Assembly: GCF_022761035.1 (NCBI RefSeq)
Contig: NZ_JAKWJP010000004.1
Location: 529,120-593,119 of the forward strand
From: Microbacterium sp. SS28
GTDB lineage: Bacteria; Actinomycetota; Actinomycetes; Actinomycetales; Microbacteriaceae
Direction of reading: 5' to 3'
Length of the DNA: 64,000 nucleotides
Part shown: positions 32,593 to 41,964 of the stretch, piece by piece
Position numbering within the stretch: the first letter of the stretch is position 1
How the letters are laid out: each line of letters starts with the position of its first letter
Made by a program: the position numbers and the translations under genes
Notes under the pieces: model-generated
Databases searched by the model: none
What the model saw: the letters and a program-made list of their open reading frames with translations, nothing else
What the model was told of the DNA's origin: nothing

Positions 32593-33957
32593 TCAGAAGT
32601 CGGGCGCGCCTTCGTCGCGCGCGGGACGACCGCGGGCGGCCAGATCGCGCAGGGCGCCTGCGAGCGACTCCGACGACGCGTCGACGACGGAGCGATAGCC
32701 GAGCCGCGCCGCCTCGGCGCGCCGCTGCGCGCCCTGCGTCACGGGCCGCACTTCGCCCGCGAGGCTCAGCTCGCCCACTGCGGCCGTGCCGCGGGGAAGC
32801 GCGCGGTCGCGCGCGGCGCTCGCGATCGCCATCGCGATCGCGAGGTCGGCCGCGGGCTCGACGAGGCGCACGCCGCCGACCGTCGAGACGTAGACGTCCT
32901 GATCGGACACCGTGACGCCCGCGCGGCGCTCGAGCACCGCGAGGATCATCGCGACGCGCGCCGAATCGACCCCGCTCACGATGCGGCGCGGGTTGGGTCC
33001 GCCGTTCTTGATCGTGAGGGCCTGCACCTCGACGGGCAGCGCGCGCCGCCCCTCGAGCGCGATCGTGACGCACGTGCCCGCGACCGGGGCGCCGTGGCCG
33101 AGGAACAGGGCGCTCGGGTCGGCGACCTCGGCGATGCCGGCGCCGGTCATGTCGAAGCACCCGACCTCGTCGGTCGGCCCGAAGCGGTTCTTGAGCGCGC
33201 GCACGAACCTCAGCGACGTCTGCCGGTCGCCCTCGAAGTGGCACACGACGTCGACGAGATGCTCGAGGATGCGCGGGCCGGCGATCGAGCCGTCCTTCGT
33301 GACGTGCCCCACGATGATGACGGGGAGGCCGCGGTCCTTCGCGATGCGGATGAGGGTCGCGGCGACTTCGCGCACTTGGGACGGATGCCCCGCCATGCCG
33401 TCCGACAGAGCGGACGACACCGTCTGAACGGAGTCGACGATCAGCAGATCGGGCTGCACCTCGTCGACGTGCCCGAGGATGGTCGCGAGGTCGATCTCGC
33501 TCGCGAGGTAGAGCTCGTCGTGCAGAGCACCCGTGCGCTCGGCGCGCAGTCGCACCTGCGCGGTCGACTCCTCGGCGGACGCGTAGAGGACGCGCCGGCC
33601 CGCGCGTGCCGACTGCGCGGCGACCTCAAGGAGAAGGGTCGACTTGCCCACGCCCGGCTCGCCCGAAAGCAGGATCGCGGCGCCCGGCACGAGACCCCCG
33701 CCGAGCACGCGGTCGAACTCTCCGACGCCCGTCGTGCGCCGCGGCTCTTCGCTCGTCGTGAGGTGCGTGATGGGCCGAGCCGTCCGGCCGGCCGAGGGCG
33801 CGACGGGCGAGACGGTTCGCAGGATGCCGCTCTGCTCGGCGGCCTCGACGACCGTCCCCCACTGCTGGCACTCGCCGCAGCGGCCGACCCACTTGATCGT
33901 CGTCCAGCCGCATTCGGTGCAGCGGTACGGGGCGGCGGTGGGGCGGCGGGTCGGCAC
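32593..33957 (-). CDS. radA: DNA repair protein RadA/Sms
   Basis: A 454-residue DnaB-like branch-migration ATPase that helps RecA recombination intermediates mature. It has an N-terminal C4 zinc finger (YRCTECGWTTIKWVGRCGEC), a RecA-type core with Walker A GEPGVGKST at about 96, the RadA-specific KNRFG motif near 258, and a C-terminal Lon-protease-like domain (GVDSARVAMILAVLERRAG). The last 12 residues are polar (RPARDEGAPDF). GTG 33957 follows TTAGCCTGAACCC, compatible with a leaderless transcript. Ordinary core gene. Confidence 0.97.
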   Translation of the reverse strand: MPTRRPTAAPYRCTECGWTTIKWVGRCGECQQWGTVVEAAEQSGILRTVSPVAPSAGRTARPITHLTTSEEPRRTTGVGEFDRVLGGGLVPGAAILLSGEPGVGKSTLLLEVAAQSARAGRRVLYASAEESTAQVRLRAERTGALHDELYLASEIDLATILGHVDEVQPDLLIVDSVQTVSSALSDGMAGHPSQVREVAATLIRIAKDRGLPVIIVGHVTKDGSIAGPRILEHLVDVVCHFEGDRQTSLRFVRALKNRFGPTDEVGCFDMTGAGIAEVADPSALFLGHGAPVAGTCVTIALEGRRALPVEVQALTIKNGGPNPRRIVSGVDSARVAMILAVLERRAGVTVSDQDVYVSTVGGVRLVEPAADLAIAMAIASAARDRALPRGTAAVGELSLAGEVRPVTQGAQRRAEAARLGYRSVVDASSESLAGALRDLAARGRPARDEGAPDF

Positions 33958-34037
33958 GGGTTCAGGCTAACCCGGCCGTGCGACATCGCCGGGGACGCGC
34001 GCGCGTTGCGCGGGGCTCGCGCGCTTCGTCTCGCGTC

Positions 34038-34080
34038 GATCGCTCGACGACCGGGAGGGCGAGATCGCTCGACGACCGGG
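34038..34080. repeat. Tandem 18-bp direct repeat behind ldh
   Basis: GATCGCTCGACGACCGGG occurs at 34038-34055 and again at 34063-34080, a 25-bp period, ending two bases before the ldh stop codon. No hairpin is formed by it. It may be a small slipped-strand duplication with no function. Confidence 0.7.
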
Positions 34081-34082
34081 CG

Positions 34083-35039
34083 TCAGTCCCGGAGCGAGGC
34101 GGCGACCTCCCTCAGGGCGTCGGCCGAGCGGCGGAGCAGGCCGAGCTCGTTCGGCGAGAACTGGGTCTCGCGGATCGGGACGGCACCCGACGCGCTCACG
34201 ATCGACGGCACCGACAGCGCGACGCCGTTGAGACCGTGGAAGTCATCGAGCACGGTCGAGACGGGCATGACGGCGTGCTCGTCGTTGAGGACCGCCTCGA
34301 CGATGCGCGCCGAGGACAGGCCGATCGCGTAGTTGGTCGCACCCTTGCCCTGGATGACCTTGTAGGCGGCATCCCGAACATCGACGGCGATCTGATCGAG
34401 CTCGTCGACCGTCATGCGCGGCCGGCCGTCGGCGGGCTGCCAGTCGAGGATCGGCACGGTGCCGATCGTCGTGGTGGACCACAGCGGGAACTCCGTGTCG
34501 CCGTGCTCGCCGATGATGTACGCGTGCACGCTCGAGGTGGAGACGCCGGCGCGGCGGCCGACGAGCCAGCGCAGGCGCGAGGTGTCGAGCACCGTGCCGG
34601 ACGCGAAGATGCGCTCGGGCGAGATGCCTGTGGACTCCTGGGCGAGCACCGTGAGCACGTCGCACGGGTTCGTGACGATGACGTAGACGGCGTCGGGGGC
34701 GACCTCGAGCAGCTGCGGGAGCATCGACTTGAGGATGTTGGCGTTGACGCCGGCGAGCTCGGTGCGGGTCTGGCCGGGTCGCTGCTTGGCGCCGGCCGTG
34801 ATGACGACGACGTGCGAGCCCTCGGCGACCGAGACGTCGCTGCCGCCGATGATGTCGCTCGATCCGGTGAACTGCGTGCCGTGTGCGAGGTCGAGCACTT
34901 CGGCCTCGACCTTCTCGGTCGCGATGTCGTAGAGGGCGACGTGACGCGCCGACCCCCGGATGAGTGCCGCGTACGCGACGCTCGATCCGACTGCTCCCGC
35001 GCCGACGACTGTCAGTTTCGAGTTCTCGATCACGCTCAT
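34083..35039 (-). CDS. ldh: L-lactate dehydrogenase
   Basis: A 318-residue NAD-dependent lactate/malate dehydrogenase-fold enzyme. The NAD loop TVVGAGAVGSSVA is at about 9-21, Asp of LYDIATEK fixes NAD, the substrate loop AGAKQRPGQTRTEL carries the two Arg residues, and VTNPCDVLT and the catalytic His of IGEHGDTEFPLWS follow. Gln in the loop (K-Q-R) marks lactate rather than malate specificity. ATG 35039 is the family N-terminus; a longer in-frame start at 35171 gives an unrelated basic extension. Interconverts pyruvate and L-lactate, useful when oxygen is short, in keeping with the neighbouring nitrate reductase. Confidence 0.95.
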   Translation of the reverse strand: MSVIENSKLTVVGAGAVGSSVAYAALIRGSARHVALYDIATEKVEAEVLDLAHGTQFTGSSDIIGGSDVSVAEGSHVVVITAGAKQRPGQTRTELAGVNANILKSMLPQLLEVAPDAVYVIVTNPCDVLTVLAQESTGISPERIFASGTVLDTSRLRWLVGRRAGVSTSSVHAYIIGEHGDTEFPLWSTTTIGTVPILDWQPADGRPRMTVDELDQIAVDVRDAAYKVIQGKGATNYAIGLSSARIVEAVLNDEHAVMPVSTVLDDFHGLNGVALSVPSIVSASGAVPIRETQFSPNELGLLRRSADALREVAASLRD

Positions 35040-35208
35040 GCGCTCAGTCTGGCAGTGCCGGGCGACGCGGGGCCACCGTCGCCCGCGAACGGGTCGTGCC
35101 GCATTGCCGATGGGGGAACGGATGCCGCCGTGACCGGCCGGCCTCGAAAGCATGACACGTCGCGCCGACACCTATCGGCGCCCTGAAGGTTTCGGTATCG
35201 TCCGTGCC

Positions 35209-38200
35209 ATGACGCCCGCCATCGGTGTTGACGGTCCGGCTTCCGACGCGCTCCTGAAGGTGGGGCGATTCTTCACGAGACGCGAGCAGACCGACGACGG
35301 GAGGGCGCAGTTTCTCCAGGGCGGGCGCGAGGGTGACTCGTTCTACCGCGACCGGTGGAGCCACGACAAGGTCGTGCGCTCGACGCACGGCGTCAACTGC
35401 ACGGGGTCGTGCTCGTGGAAGGTTTACGTCAAGGACGGCATCATCACGTGGGAGGCGCAGCAGACGGACTACCCGAGCGTCGGTCCGGACCGGCCCGAGT
35501 ACGAGCCGCGCGGCTGCCCGCGCGGCGCCGCGTTCAGCTGGTACACGTACTCGCCGACGCGCGTGCGGTACCCGTATGTGCGCGGAGTGCTGCTCGAGGA
35601 GTACCGCAAGGCGAAAGCGGCCGGCAGAGACCCCGTCGAGGCGTTCCACGAGGTCACGACGAACCCCGAGACCCGCCGCCGCTACCAGCAGGCCCGCGGG
35701 AAGGGCGGACTCGTGCGGGCGACGTGGCAGGAGTCGGTCGAGCTCGTCGCGGCCGGGTACGTCCACACGATCAAGGAGCACGGGCCCGACCGGGTCGCGG
35801 GCTTCTCGCCCATCCCCGCGATGTCGATGGTGTCGCACTGCATCGGCACGCGCTTCACGCAGCTCGTCGGCGGAGTCATGACCTCGTTCTACGACTGGTA
35901 CGCCGACCTCCCGGTCGCGAGCCCGCAGGTGTTCGGCGATCAGACCGACGTGCCCGAGTCGGGCGATTGGTGGGACGCGACCTACCTCATGATGTGGGGC
36001 TCGAACGTGCCCGTGACCCGCACGCCCGACGCGCACTGGATGGCCGAGGTGCGCTACCGCGGCACGAAGGTCGTCACGGTGAGCCCCGACTACGCCGACA
36101 ACACGAAGTTCGCCGACGAGTGGCTGCCGTGTCAGGCCGGCACCGACGCGGCGCTCGCGATGGCGATGGGCCACGTCATCCTGAAGGAGCGCTACGTCGA
36201 CCAGCGCGTGCCCTTCTTCGTCGACTACTCCCGCACCTACACCGACCTGCCGCACCTCATCACGCTCGTCGAGCACAAGGACGGCGGCCTCGTGCCGGGC
36301 AAGTTCCTCACTGCGGCCGACCTGGGCGAGACGGCACCCGAGGACGCGTGGAAGACCGTCGTGCTGGATGCCGCGTCCGGCGAGCCGCGCGTCCCGAACG
36401 GCTCGATGGGCTTCCGCTACGCCGACTCGGGTGAGGGGCGCTGGAACCTCGATCTCGGCGACGTGCTCCCCGCGCTCTCGGTGCGCGACGCGAAGGTCTC
36501 GGAGGAGCCGACCGAAGTGCTGCTGCCGCGCTTCGACGCGGCCGACGGCTCGGGTGCCGTGCTGCACCGGGGTGTCCCCGCGACGCGGGTGAACGGCATC
36601 CTGGTCACGACGGTCCTGGACCTCATGCTCGCGCAGTACGCAGTCGGCCGGGAGGGCCTGCCCGGCGACTGGCCGACCGGCTACGACGACGCGTCGACGC
36701 CCTACACGCCCGCGTGGCAGGAGGACATCACGGGCGTCCCCGCCGAGGCGTGCACGCGCATCGCACGCGAGTTCGCGGCGAACTCGATCGAGTCCGAGGG
36801 GCGCTCGATGATCATCATGGGCGCCGGCATCTGCCAGTGGTTCCACGGCGACGCGACGTACCGGTCGATCCTCGCGCTGCTCGTCCTGACGGGGGCGATG
36901 GGCCGCAACGGCGGCGGCTGGGCGCACTACGTCGGCCAGGAGAAGTGCCGGCCGATCACGGGGTGGCTTTCGCTCGCGAACGCCCTCGACTGGACGCGTC
37001 CGCCGCGCACCATGATCGGCACCGCCTACTGGTACATGCACACCGACCAGTGGCGCTTCGACGGCTATGCGGCCGACGCGCTCGCGAGCCCCCTCGCGGA
37101 GGGCAACCTCGCGGGCATGCACACGGCCGATACGATCGCGCAGTCCGCGCGGCTCGGCTGGATGCCGTTCTACCCGCAGTTCGACGCCAATCCGCTCGAC
37201 CTCGCCGACGAAGCGGCGCACGCCGTCGAGCAGGGCGAGTCGACGGATGCCGCGTCCTACGTCGCGGGCCGGCTCGTCGACGGCTCGCTCAAGACCGCGA
37301 TCTCCGACATCGATGCGCCCTCGTCGTGGCCGCGACTGCTCACGCTGTGGCGCTCCAACCTCATGGGCTCGTCGGCGAAGGGCAACGAGTACTTCCTCAA
37401 GCACCTGCTCGGCACTCACAACAACGTCATGGCGTCGGACGAGGCATCCGTCCGTCCGAAGGAGATCGCGTGGCGCGACGACATCCCCGAGGGCAAGCTC
37501 GACCTGCTCGTGTCGGCCGACTTCCGGATGACCTCGACGACCCTGCTGTCGGACGTCGTGTTCCCCGCCGCGACCTGGTACGAGAAGCACGATCTGTCGT
37601 CGACCGACATGCACCCGTTCGTGCACGCCTTCACGCCGGCGATCGACCCGCCCTGGGAGGCGAAGAGCGACTTCGACCTCTTCCACGCGATCGCGCGCGA
37701 GTTCTCGACGATGGCGAAGACGCACCTCGGTGTGCGCAAGGACATCGTCTCGGTGCCCATGCAGCACGACACCCCCGGCGAAGTGAGCCAGCCGGGCGGC
37801 GTCGTGCGCGACTGGGCGCGCGGCGACGTTCCCGCGATCCCCGGCAAGACGATGCCGATGCTCGCGGTCGTCGAGCGCGACTACACGGCGATCGCCGACA
37901 AGCTCGCGACGATCGGCCCGCTCGCGAGCACGCTCGGCTTCACGACGAAGAACGTGACGTACGACCTCGGGCACGCCGTCGAGCGCCTCGAGCGCAGCAA
38001 CGGCGTCATGCTCGGCGGTGCCGGCGACGGGCGCCCCGCGATCGACACCGACGTCAAGATGGCCGAGGCGATCCTGACCTTCTCGGGCACGACGAACGGC
38101 GAGCTCGCGGTGCAGGGCTTCACGACGCTCGAGAAGCGCGTCGGCAGGAAGCTGCACGATCTCGCAGAGGGGTCGGAGGAGAAGCACATCACCTTCGCGA

Positions 38201-38910
38201 TGACCCAGGCCGCGCCCGTGCCCGTCATCACGTCGCCGGAGTGGTCGGGGTCGGAGACGGGCGGGCGCCGCTACGCGCCGTTCACCGTCAACATCGAGCG
38301 GCTCAAGCCCTTCCACACCCTGACCGGGCGCATGCACTTCTACCTCGACCACGACTGGATGCGCGACCTCGGCGAGGCGCTGCCGATCTACCGTCCGCCG
38401 CTCGACATGCACCGGCTGTTCGGCGAGCCGAAGCTCGGACCCGACGGGCGCCAGCAGGTCGTCGTGCGCTACCTGACTCCGCACTCGAAGTGGTCGATCC
38501 ATTCGGAGTACCAGGACAACCTCTTCATGCTGTCGCTCTCGCGCGGCGGCCCGACGGTGTGGATGAGCCCACAGGATGCCGCGGCCATCGGCGCCGCCGA
38601 CAACGAGTGGGTCGAGTGCGTCAACTCCAACGGGGTGCTCGTCGCACGGGCCATCGTGTCGCACCGCATGCCCGAGGGCGTCGTGTACGTCCACCACGCG
38701 CAGGAGAGGACGATCGACGTGCCCAAGTCCGAGGCGACGGGCCGTCGAGGCGGCATCCACAACTCCGTCACGCGGCTGCTCGTCAAACCGACGCACCTCA
38801 TCGGCGGCTATGCGCAGCTGTCGTACGCGTTCAACTATCTGGGCCCCACGGGCAATCAGCGCGACATGACCGCGACGATACGCCGGCGCTCGCAGGAGGT
38901 GACGTACTGA
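35209..38910 (+). CDS. narG: Respiratory nitrate reductase alpha subunit NarG
   Basis: A 1,233-residue molybdopterin-guanine-dinucleotide enzyme that reduces nitrate to nitrite on the cytoplasmic face. The N-terminal FS0 iron-sulfur site uses HGVNCTGSCSWK with Cys of RGCPRG; YSPTRVRYPYVRG and GDWWDATYLMMWGSN are typical, and a MoCo-dinucleotide-binding domain lies at the end (HLIGGYAQLSYAFNY). ATG 35209 is 12 bases behind TATCGT and gives the family N-terminus; an in-frame ATG at 35152 would add 19 residues. First gene of narGHJI-narK, with each junction overlapping. No Fnr- or NarL-type site could be assigned in the 169 bp upstream. Confidence 0.97.
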   Translation: MTPAIGVDGPASDALLKVGRFFTRREQTDDGRAQFLQGGREGDSFYRDRWSHDKVVRSTHGVNCTGSCSWKVYVKDGIITWEAQQTDYPSVGPDRPEYEPRGCPRGAAFSWYTYSPTRVRYPYVRGVLLEEYRKAKAAGRDPVEAFHEVTTNPETRRRYQQARGKGGLVRATWQESVELVAAGYVHTIKEHGPDRVAGFSPIPAMSMVSHCIGTRFTQLVGGVMTSFYDWYADLPVASPQVFGDQTDVPESGDWWDATYLMMWGSNVPVTRTPDAHWMAEVRYRGTKVVTVSPDYADNTKFADEWLPCQAGTDAALAMAMGHVILKERYVDQRVPFFVDYSRTYTDLPHLITLVEHKDGGLVPGKFLTAADLGETAPEDAWKTVVLDAASGEPRVPNGSMGFRYADSGEGRWNLDLGDVLPALSVRDAKVSEEPTEVLLPRFDAADGSGAVLHRGVPATRVNGILVTTVLDLMLAQYAVGREGLPGDWPTGYDDASTPYTPAWQEDITGVPAEACTRIAREFAANSIESEGRSMIIMGAGICQWFHGDATYRSILALLVLTGAMGRNGGGWAHYVGQEKCRPITGWLSLANALDWTRPPRTMIGTAYWYMHTDQWRFDGYAADALASPLAEGNLAGMHTADTIAQSARLGWMPFYPQFDANPLDLADEAAHAVEQGESTDAASYVAGRLVDGSLKTAISDIDAPSSWPRLLTLWRSNLMGSSAKGNEYFLKHLLGTHNNVMASDEASVRPKEIAWRDDIPEGKLDLLVSADFRMTSTTLLSDVVFPAATWYEKHDLSSTDMHPFVHAFTPAIDPPWEAKSDFDLFHAIAREFSTMAKTHLGVRKDIVSVPMQHDTPGEVSQPGGVVRDWARGDVPAIPGKTMPMLAVVERDYTAIADKLATIGPLASTLGFTTKNVTYDLGHAVERLERSNGVMLGGAGDGRPAIDTDVKMAEAILTFSGTTNGELAVQGFTTLEKRVGRKLHDLAEGSEEKHITFAMTQAAPVPVITSPEWSGSETGGRRYAPFTVNIERLKPFHTLTGRMHFYLDHDWMRDLGEALPIYRPPLDMHRLFGEPKLGPDGRQQVVVRYLTPHSKWSIHSEYQDNLFMLSLSRGGPTVWMSPQDAAAIGAADNEWVECVNSNGVLVARAIVSHRMPEGVVYVHHAQERTIDVPKSEATGRRGGIHNSVTRLLVKPTHLIGGYAQLSYAFNYLGPTGNQRDMTATIRRRSQEVTY

Positions 38911-40574
38911 TGCGCGTCATGGCCCAGATGGGCATGGTCATGAACCTCGACAAGTGCATCGGATGCCACACCTGCTCGGTCACGTGCAAGCAGGCGTGGA
39001 CGAACCGCGCCGGCACCGAGTACGTGTGGTTCAACAACGTCGAGACGCGTCCGGGGCAGGGGTACCCGCGCCGGTACGAGGACCAGGAGCAGTGGCGCGG
39101 CGGCTGGACGCTCAACCGCCGCGGACGCCTGAAGCTGCGGACGGGCTCGCGCCTCAGCCGCCTGTTCACGATCTTCTCGTCGCCTGTCCAGCCGAAGCTC
39201 GAGGACTACTACGAGCCCTGGACGTACGACTACCGGACTCTCGTCGACGCCCCGCTCGGCGACGACTTCCCCGTCGCGCGGCCGAAGTCGCTCATCACGG
39301 GGAAGGACACCAAGATCACGTGGTCGGCCAACTGGGACGACGACCTCGGCGGCGCCTCCGAGATGGGCCACCTCGACCCGATCGTCGAGAAGGTGCGGCG
39401 CGAGTCCGAGGACAAGATCAAGTTCCAGTTCGAGCAGACCTTCATGTTCTACCTGCCGCGCATCTGCGAGCACTGCCTCAATCCGTCGTGCATGGCCTCG
39501 TGCCCGTCCGGTGCGATCTACAAGCGCGAAGAGGACGGCATCGTCCTGGTCGACCAGGACCGCTGCCGCGGCTGGCGGCAGTGCATCACGGGCTGCCCGT
39601 ACAAGAAGATCTACTTCAACCACAAGACCGGCAAGGCCGAGAAGTGCACGCTGTGCTACCCGCGCCTCGAGGTCGGCATCCCGACCGTCTGCTCCGAGAC
39701 GTGCGTCGGGCGCCTGCGGTACCTCGGGCTGTTCCTCTACGACGCCGACCGCGTCACGGCGGCCGCGGCGACCCCCGACGAGAAGGACCTCTACGAGGCG
39801 CAGCTCGACCTGATCCTCGACCCCGACGACCCCGCCGTCATCGCGCAGGCCCGGCGTGACGGCATCCCGGACGACTGGATGGATGCTGCGCGGCGCTCGC
39901 CCGTCTACATCCTCGCGAAGAAGCACCGCGTGGCACTGCCGCTGCATCCGGAGTACCGCACGATGCCGATGGTCTGGTACATCCCGCCGCTCTCGCCCAT
40001 CGTCGACCTGCTGCGCGACCAGGGGCACGACGCCGAGTCCGCCGGCACGCTGTTCGGCGCGATCGAGGCGCTGCGCATCCCCGTCGAGTACCTCGCCGAG
40101 CTCTTCACGGCGGGCGACACCGAGGTCGTCTCGGGGGTGCTGCGCAAACTCGCGGCGATGCGGTCGTACCTGCGAGACATGACACTCGGACGGGAATTGG
40201 ATGCATCCATCCCCGCCTCCGTCGGCATGGACGGCGAGTCGATGTACGCGATGTACCGGCTGCTCGCGATCGCGAAGTACGAGGAGCGCTACGTCATCCC
40301 CACGGCCCACTACGAGCAGGCGCACGAGCTCGAGGAGCTCGGCTGCTCGCTCGACTTCGACGGCGGCGCATACGGGAACGACTCGGGCCCCTTCGGCGAG
40401 GCGAGCGGCCTGCCCACGCCCGTCGCGGTCGAGACCTTCCACGCCCTGCGGGATCGGCAGACCTCGGACCAGAGCGCGAGCGGCGAGAGCCTGCGCGGCC
40501 GCGTCAACCTGCTCAATTGGGACGGGAACGGTGCGCCCGCCGGGCTCTTCCCGCCGCGGGAGGAGAAGCCGTGA
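38910..40574 (+). CDS. narH: Respiratory nitrate reductase beta subunit NarH
   Basis: A 554-residue ferredoxin-like subunit that carries electrons from NarI haem to NarG. Four cysteine groups are seen: CIGCHTCSVTCKQAW near the N-terminus; CEHCLNPSCMASCPSGAIYK; CRGWRQCITGCPYKK, where Trp replaces one ligand and so builds the [3Fe-4S] centre; and CTLCYPRLEVG with CSETCVG. The start ATG shares one base with the narG stop (TGATG). Long C-terminal region contacts NarG. Confidence 0.97.
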   Translation: MRVMAQMGMVMNLDKCIGCHTCSVTCKQAWTNRAGTEYVWFNNVETRPGQGYPRRYEDQEQWRGGWTLNRRGRLKLRTGSRLSRLFTIFSSPVQPKLEDYYEPWTYDYRTLVDAPLGDDFPVARPKSLITGKDTKITWSANWDDDLGGASEMGHLDPIVEKVRRESEDKIKFQFEQTFMFYLPRICEHCLNPSCMASCPSGAIYKREEDGIVLVDQDRCRGWRQCITGCPYKKIYFNHKTGKAEKCTLCYPRLEVGIPTVCSETCVGRLRYLGLFLYDADRVTAAAATPDEKDLYEAQLDLILDPDDPAVIAQARRDGIPDDWMDAARRSPVYILAKKHRVALPLHPEYRTMPMVWYIPPLSPIVDLLRDQGHDAESAGTLFGAIEALRIPVEYLAELFTAGDTEVVSGVLRKLAAMRSYLRDMTLGRELDASIPASVGMDGESMYAMYRLLAIAKYEERYVIPTAHYEQAHELEELGCSLDFDGGAYGNDSGPFGEASGLPTPVAVETFHALRDRQTSDQSASGESLRGRVNLLNWDGNGAPAGLFPPREEKP

Positions 40575-41194
40575 GTCGCGCAGTGGTGTACCGCGCGGCA
40601 TCCGTCGTCCTCTCGTATCCGTCCGCCGAGGTGCTCGAGCTGCGCGACCTCGTCGCGGAGGCGCTCGCCGAATCGTCGGCCGCGGCCGCCGCCGACTTCG
40701 CCCCGCTCTTCGACTGGTGGCGCACGACGCCCGCAGAGACCGTGCAAACGAGCTACGTCGACGTGTTCGACATGTCCAAGCGGCACGCGCTGTACCTGAG
40801 CTACTGGACCGACGGCGACACCCGCCGGCGCGGGCAGGTGCTCGCCGACTTCAAGCGGCGCTTCCGAGAGGCGGGGCTCGAGCTTGCGGATACGGGCGAG
40901 CTGCCCGACCATCTGCCGCTCGTACTCGAGTACGCGAGCATTGATCCGGATGCCGGAGCCGAGCTGCTCCAGGAGTACCGCGCGAGCCTCGAGCTGATCC
41001 GCATCGCGCTCGCCGAGCGCGGCTCCCCCTACGCGGGCGTTCTCGCGGCGGTCTGCGCGCGGCTGCCCGGGCGCTCGCCGAAGGACCGGCAGCAGGCGAT
41101 GGCGCTTGCGGCATCGGGTCCGCCGAGCGAGACGGTGGGCCTCGACGCGTACGACCCCCGGCTCCTGCCGCTCGCGGGGACGGGGGCGCGCTGA
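40571..41194 (+). CDS. narJ: Nitrate reductase assembly chaperone NarJ
   Basis: A 207-residue TorD/NarJ-type chaperone that holds apo-NarGH while the molybdenum cofactor is inserted and is absent from the final enzyme. All-helical, with the family marks LSYPSAEVLEL, YVDVFDMSKRHALYLSYWTDG and DHLPLVLEYAS. GTG 40571 overlaps the narH stop (GTGA), so coupled translation is likely. The final 20 residues are poorly conserved. Confidence 0.94.
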   Translation: MSRAVVYRAASVVLSYPSAEVLELRDLVAEALAESSAAAAADFAPLFDWWRTTPAETVQTSYVDVFDMSKRHALYLSYWTDGDTRRRGQVLADFKRRFREAGLELADTGELPDHLPLVLEYASIDPDAGAELLQEYRASLELIRIALAERGSPYAGVLAAVCARLPGRSPKDRQQAMALAASGPPSETVGLDAYDPRLLPLAGTGAR

Positions 41195-41964
41195 TGGAGC
41201 TCTTCCTGTGGGGGATCCTGCCGTACATCATGGTCGCGGTGCTCGTCGGCGGGCTCATCTGGCGCTACCGCTACGACCAGTTCGGCTGGACGACGAGGTC
41301 GTCGCAGCTCTACGAATCACGGCTGCTGCGGATCGGCTCGCCGCTCTTCCACTTCGGCATCCTCGTCGTCATCATCGGCCACGCCGTCGGGCTCGTCATC
41401 CCGAAGGCCTGGACCGACTTCCTCGGCGTCTCGGAGGAGATGTACCACCTCGCGGCCCTCGCGCTCGGCTCGGTCGCCGGTTTCGCGACGCTCGTGGGCG
41501 TCGGCATCCTGATCTACCGCCGTCGCACGACGGGTCCCGTCTTCATGGCGACGACGAAGAACGACAAGCTCATGTACGTCGTGCTCGTCGCCGCGATCGT
41601 CGCGGGGCTCGCGACGACCGTGCTGAGCGTCATCGGGCCCCATCAGGAACTCACGTACCGCGAGACCGTCGCGCCGTGGTTCCGCTCGCTGTTCGTCTTC
41701 CAGCCGGACATCGCGGCCATGAGCGAGGCGTCGCTCGACTTCCAGATCCACACCCTCATCGGGATGGTGCTGTTCATGCTGTGGCCGTTCACGCGGCTCG
41801 TGCACGCCTTCACGGCGCCCGTCCACTACCTGTTCCGGCCGTACATCGTCTACCGCTCGCGCGACGCCCGCCCGACGACGGCGGGAGCCACGCGACGCGG
41901 CTGGGCCCCGATCGGCACCCCCGACCGCGAACCGGATCGACCCACCAGAAGGGGAAGACGATGA
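41194..41964 (+). CDS. narI: Respiratory nitrate reductase gamma subunit NarI
   Basis: A 256-residue integral membrane di-haem cytochrome b that oxidises quinol and passes electrons to NarH. Five spans start with FLWGILPYIMVAVLVGGLIW. His residues in FHFGILVVIIGHAVG and in FQIHTLIGMVLFMLWPFTRLVHAF are the expected haem ligands. ATG 41194 shares one base with the narJ stop. The tail after the last span is basic. Confidence 0.95.
   Translation: MELFLWGILPYIMVAVLVGGLIWRYRYDQFGWTTRSSQLYESRLLRIGSPLFHFGILVVIIGHAVGLVIPKAWTDFLGVSEEMYHLAALALGSVAGFATLVGVGILIYRRRTTGPVFMATTKNDKLMYVVLVAAIVAGLATTVLSVIGPHQELTYRETVAPWFRSLFVFQPDIAAMSEASLDFQIHTLIGMVLFMLWPFTRLVHAFTAPVHYLFRPYIVYRSRDARPTTAGATRRGWAPIGTPDREPDRPTRRGRR

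Noticed and set aside
34038..34080. The 18-bp tandem repeat as an attachment site or operator
   Set aside because: There are only two copies with no palindrome and no neighbouring integrase; it lies at the 3' end of ldh, so simple slippage is the plainer explanation.
35044..38796. A 1,250-codon open frame antisense to narG
   Set aside because: Same cause: third-position G/C bias keeps the opposite frame open. The translation is Arg/Val/His-rich without domains, and narG itself has all family motifs.
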